Source: Rhodoferax potami (GTDB lineage Bacteria > Pseudomonadota > Gammaproteobacteria > Burkholderiales > Burkholderiaceae_C). From it: a stretch of DNA of 64,000 bases. The position numbers and the translations under genes are program-made. The notes beneath the pieces were generated by a model. It was given only the letters and a program-made list of their open reading frames with translations. It was not told where the DNA came from and did no database searches. Below are positions 61,054-64,000 of the stretch, piece by piece. The stretch lies in the NCBI RefSeq assembly GCF_032193765.1, contig NZ_JAVBIJ010000001.1, forward strand, positions 2,046,001 to 2,110,000, written 5' to 3'. Position 1 is the first letter of the stretch, and each line of letters begins with the position of its first letter.

Positions 61054-63660
61054 ATGCCTTTCTCCAAACTCGCGACGCTGGATCACGATGCGCTGTTAGC
61101 TCTGCTGCATGCCATCCCACAGCCGGTGTTCATCAAGAACGCCGTTGGAGAGCTGATTTACGTCAACAAGGCGTGGCAGACCCAGCTGGGCGCTCCGGCG
61201 GGCAACGGGAACCCGCAAACCGGGTTTAACGCGGAGCAAATCCGGTTCTTTACCGAGCAAGACCAGCAGGCCTTTCAACAAGGGCGAACCATCACCCAAG
61301 AGGACTTGTTCAAGCTGGAAAGCGAGTTTTCTGCGCGGCATATCCAAACAACGCTGACGCCGGTATTTGACCCCTCCGGCAAGCCCGCCTTTGTGGTGGG
61401 CACCAGCATCGACGTCACCGAGCAGCACCAGTTGCAGCAGCAAAACGCGGCCGAGAGAAGCCTGCTGGAGATGCTGGCCTCCAGCGTGCCTCTGGTGGAC
61501 ATCATGTCGGAATTTATTGCACGTTTCGAGCATATCTTTCCGGGGGCTATCGGCTCAGTGTTGCTGATGGATGAGGAAGAGCGGCATCTGCTGCACGGCG
61601 CAGCGCCCAGCCTGCCGGTCGAATACAACCAAGCCATCCATGGCACCCCTATTGGTCCCCGCACCGGGTCTTGTGGCACTGCAGCGTTCATCGGTGAAGA
61701 AGTGGTGGTGTCCGATATAGCCAACGACCCGCTCTGGACCGACTATCGGGAACTGGCCGCAAAGCATCAGCTGAGGGCCTGCTGGTCCATGCCAATTCGC
61801 TCGACCAAGGGCCGGGTGCTCGGCACTTTTGCGAACTATTACCGGGAGCCCCGCGTTCCGACCGACAGTGAGCTACAAGCGTCGCGACGCAGTGCTTATT
61901 TATTGAGCCTGGCGATCGAGAGCGATAAAAACGAACGAAAAATCCAGCGGGACCAACGCGCATTGGTCGCTGCAGGCCTGTACCGGCAAGCCATTCTGGA
62001 CAGCATGGTGGACGGGCTTGTCACCGTGGACCGCACAGGAAAGGTTCACACCTTCAACAATGCTGCGTGCCGCATGATGGGGTTGGATGCGGTGACCGAG
62101 CAACCGCAGCACCTGAACGACCTTTTGGGCACAACGCTGCCGGCAGATGGGCAGGGGCACCTCGAACTGCTGCATGCGGCAGAAAGCGCGCAAGGCGGCA
62201 ACTTTGAAGTGGGCGGGCTCGACAAGGGCGGTGCGCTACGGCCTATCAGCCTGTCGGCCTCCAAAATCCCGTTTTCAGAACCCGAAACCTTTGTGGTGAC
62301 GCTGCGGGACATTACCCAACAACGCCACGACGAGGAAGAAATCCGGCGACTGGCGTTTTATGACCCCTTGACCAACCTGCCCAACCGGCGCTTGCTGATG
62401 GACCGGGTCCGGCAAGCCATGATCAACAGCGCACGCCACGGACGCCATGGGGCGCTGATGTTTCTGGACCTCGACCATTTCAAGCTGCTCAACGACACCT
62501 TGGGCCACGACGTGGGCGATGAGCTCTTGCAGCAAGTGGCAACCCGCTTGCGCATGTGTATCCGCGAGGGCGACAGCGTGGCACGCCTGGGCGGCGATGA
62601 ATTTGTGGTGTTGCTGGAGGACTTGAGCCCCAACCCCAACGAAGCGGCGAGCCATGCCGAGTTTGTGGCGCACAAGATCCTGGATTTGCTGGCGCAACCC
62701 TACCGCATGCGCGGACACCTGCACAACAGCACGCCCAGCATCGGAATCGTGGTGTTTTTCGAAGACCACGAAACGATTGACGAGCTGCTCAAGAAAGCAG
62801 ACGTTGCCATGTACCAGGCCAAGTCGGCCGGCAGAAATACGGCCCGCTTTTTCGACCCCGTGATGCAAGCCGCCGCCGCGACCCATGCGGCAATGGCGCA
62901 GGAGATCAAAGTCGGTATCGAGCGGAACGAATTTGTGCTGCATTACCAGGTCCAAATTGACGCCCGCGGCCACTGCACCGGGGCAGAAGCCTTGGTGCGC
63001 TGGAACCACCGGGTCAGGGGTTTGGTGTCGCCGGCGCACTTCATTCCCTTGGCCGAGGAAACCGGCATGATCTTGCCCCTGGGTTACTGGGTGTTGGACT
63101 CTGCGTGCCAACAGTTGGCGGCATGGAGCCGCAACCCCGCTACGGCCCACTGGACCCTGGCCGTCAACGTGAGCGCGGCACAACTGGCCCAACCCGGTTT
63201 TGTAGAAAGCGTGAAGAAGGCCTTGCTGCACAGCCAAGCACCCGCCACCCAACTGAAACTGGAGTTGACAGAAAGTATGCTGGCCAATGATGTGGAGGGC
63301 ATCATCACGAAGATGATGGACATCAAGGCACTGGGTGTGAACTTTTCGCTGGATGATTTCGGCACCGGCTACTCGTCACTCTCTTACCTGAAGCGCTTGC
63401 CACTGTCACAACTCAAGATCGACAAATCGTTTGTGCGGGATGTGCTCACCGACCCGAGCGACGCGGTGATCGCCCGCACCGTGGTGGCACTCGGCCATAG
63501 CCTCGGCCTGACCGTCATTGCCGAGGGCGTGGAAACTCCGGAACAAAGAGACGCATTGGCGGCCATGCAGTGCGATGCCTTTCAAGGCTATTTTTTCGGC
63601 AGGCCGGTGCCACCAGAGGCACTCATGGCAGACATGGCGATACAACTCCCTGCCCCATAA
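61054..63660 (+). CDS. PAS-GAF-PAS-GGDEF-EAL protein
   Basis: 868 residues from the ATG at 61054 (GGAAG just upstream); the longer frame overlaps the chemoreceptor gene. PAS about 12-125, GAF about 140-290, PAS about 305-425, GGDEF at 513-517 within an intact cyclase core, EAL at 645-647 with NVSAAQ, ELTESMLA and DDFGTGYSSLSYLKRLP. Both activities look possible. It follows the Aer-like receptor by 28 nt and is probably co-transcribed. Confidence 0.9.
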   Translation: MPFSKLATLDHDALLALLHAIPQPVFIKNAVGELIYVNKAWQTQLGAPAGNGNPQTGFNAEQIRFFTEQDQQAFQQGRTITQEDLFKLESEFSARHIQTTLTPVFDPSGKPAFVVGTSIDVTEQHQLQQQNAAERSLLEMLASSVPLVDIMSEFIARFEHIFPGAIGSVLLMDEEERHLLHGAAPSLPVEYNQAIHGTPIGPRTGSCGTAAFIGEEVVVSDIANDPLWTDYRELAAKHQLRACWSMPIRSTKGRVLGTFANYYREPRVPTDSELQASRRSAYLLSLAIESDKNERKIQRDQRALVAAGLYRQAILDSMVDGLVTVDRTGKVHTFNNAACRMMGLDAVTEQPQHLNDLLGTTLPADGQGHLELLHAAESAQGGNFEVGGLDKGGALRPISLSASKIPFSEPETFVVTLRDITQQRHDEEEIRRLAFYDPLTNLPNRRLLMDRVRQAMINSARHGRHGALMFLDLDHFKLLNDTLGHDVGDELLQQVATRLRMCIREGDSVARLGGDEFVVLLEDLSPNPNEAASHAEFVAHKILDLLAQPYRMRGHLHNSTPSIGIVVFFEDHETIDELLKKADVAMYQAKSAGRNTARFFDPVMQAAAATHAAMAQEIKVGIERNEFVLHYQVQIDARGHCTGAEALVRWNHRVRGLVSPAHFIPLAEETGMILPLGYWVLDSACQQLAAWSRNPATAHWTLAVNVSAAQLAQPGFVESVKKALLHSQAPATQLKLELTESMLANDVEGIITKMMDIKALGVNFSLDDFGTGYSSLSYLKRLPLSQLKIDKSFVRDVLTDPSDAVIARTVVALGHSLGLTVIAEGVETPEQRDALAAMQCDAFQGYFFGRPVPPEALMADMAIQLPAP

Positions 63661-63723
63661 TGAAAGCTCACACAAAGCCGCTTCGGTGTCACCTTGCCTC
63701 GACTGAATTGAAGGAGTACACCC

Positions 63724-64000
63724 TTGACGCTACACGTTGAGTTGTGCCGCCACGCCGCACGGGTGCTGGGCCAGGCTTTCTTGACCTGCCTCGGGTTGGC
63801 CATGGCATTGATGCCCATAACCACTGCGGCATCACCCCAGCTCAAGCTCCGGGTCGTCGGAGGGCTGGCCGGATTAAATCAATACGTTCAACATGAAGAG
63901 CCGTTTTGGTCGCAGGAGCTGGCGCGACTGAGCGGTGGCAAGTACAGCGCTGAAATTGCACCCTTCGACCGGTCAGGCATTCCCGCCGAGGAAATGCTGC
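63724..64000 (+). CDS. TRAP-type periplasmic substrate-binding protein, partial
   Basis: Open frame running off the right edge. AAGGAG (63711-63716) lies 7 nt before a TTG, the likely start; 92 codons are visible. A signal peptide (about 1-36, ending TTAASP) precedes LKLRVVGGLAGLNQYVQHEEPFW and LARLSGGKYSAEI, resembling DctP-type substrate-binding proteins. Assignment rests on the first 55 mature residues only. Confidence 0.6.
   Translation, partial: MTLHVELCRHAARVLGQAFLTCLGLAMALMPITTAASPQLKLRVVGGLAGLNQYVQHEEPFWSQELARLSGGKYSAEIAPFDRSGIPAEEML

Noticed and set aside
1..64000. CRISPR array, tRNA, rRNA, IS element or prophage
   Set aside because: No regularly spaced direct repeats, no RNA gene folds, no transposase, integrase or phage structural genes seen on either strand.

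Overview
The window looks like a chromosomal segment of a GC-rich betaproteobacterium, most likely Burkholderiales/Comamonadaceae and Rhodoferax-like. This is inferred from the protein families, the rpmF-plsX-fabHDG order, the hemCDXY set and a DinB with a large finger insertion. No organism can be named from the sequence alone. Almost all of it is ordinary, densely packed chromosome. I see no phage, plasmid, IS transposase, CRISPR array, rRNA or tRNA.

Layout. 1-4.8 kb (minus): lipid and fatty-acid block yceD-rpmF-[terminator]-plsX-fabH-fabD-fabG, continuing off the left edge. 4.8-6.1 kb (plus): maf and an RsmI-like methyltransferase. 6.2-9.4 kb (minus): rluC, HAD phosphatase, Rieske protein, SppA-type peptidase. 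9.4-12.9 kb (plus): rne behind a roughly 500-nt leader. 12.9-18.1 kb (minus): degenerate GGDEF protein, then hemC-hemD-hemX-hemY. 18.2-21 kb (plus): ppc. 21-25.1 kb: AlgZ/AlgR-like two-component pair with a coupled solute-binding protein, divergent from argH. 25.2-33.1 kb: metabolic and repair genes (Nudix, ltaE, XRE-cupin, LysR, a zinc-site-poor beta-lactamase-fold protein, DsbA-like, tag with an SOS box) and a sensor kinase.

33.2-39.7 kb is the most coherent special locus. An ECF sigma/anti-sigma pair sits between a Tat ferritin-like/cytochrome c/DUF3455 operon and a DUF3034 outer-membrane/periplasmic truncated haemoglobin/cupredoxin operon. I find the same TGAATCC-N16/17-CGTA promoter in front of the sigma gene and both operons, so they look like one envelope redox or metal regulon.

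39.8-64 kb: a 2009-residue alpha-2-macroglobulin with a CLEQ thioester, an AT-rich GIY-YIG-like gene, TetR/DUF1304, a large c-di-GMP protein, an OYE reductase, pbpC, DUF3999, lldD, a solute-binding protein, dinB, an Aer-like chemoreceptor, another GGDEF-EAL protein and a substrate-binding protein cut by the right edge.

The second special signal cuts across the window. A family of about 59-nt interspersed elements occurs in at least eight copies. Two lie directly after operons and look like terminators, one contains the fabH stop codon, and several are read through in frame inside genes. One appears to supply the signal peptide of PbpC; others fill a PbpC linker, a HemD loop, the SppA N-terminal tail and part of the macroglobulin.
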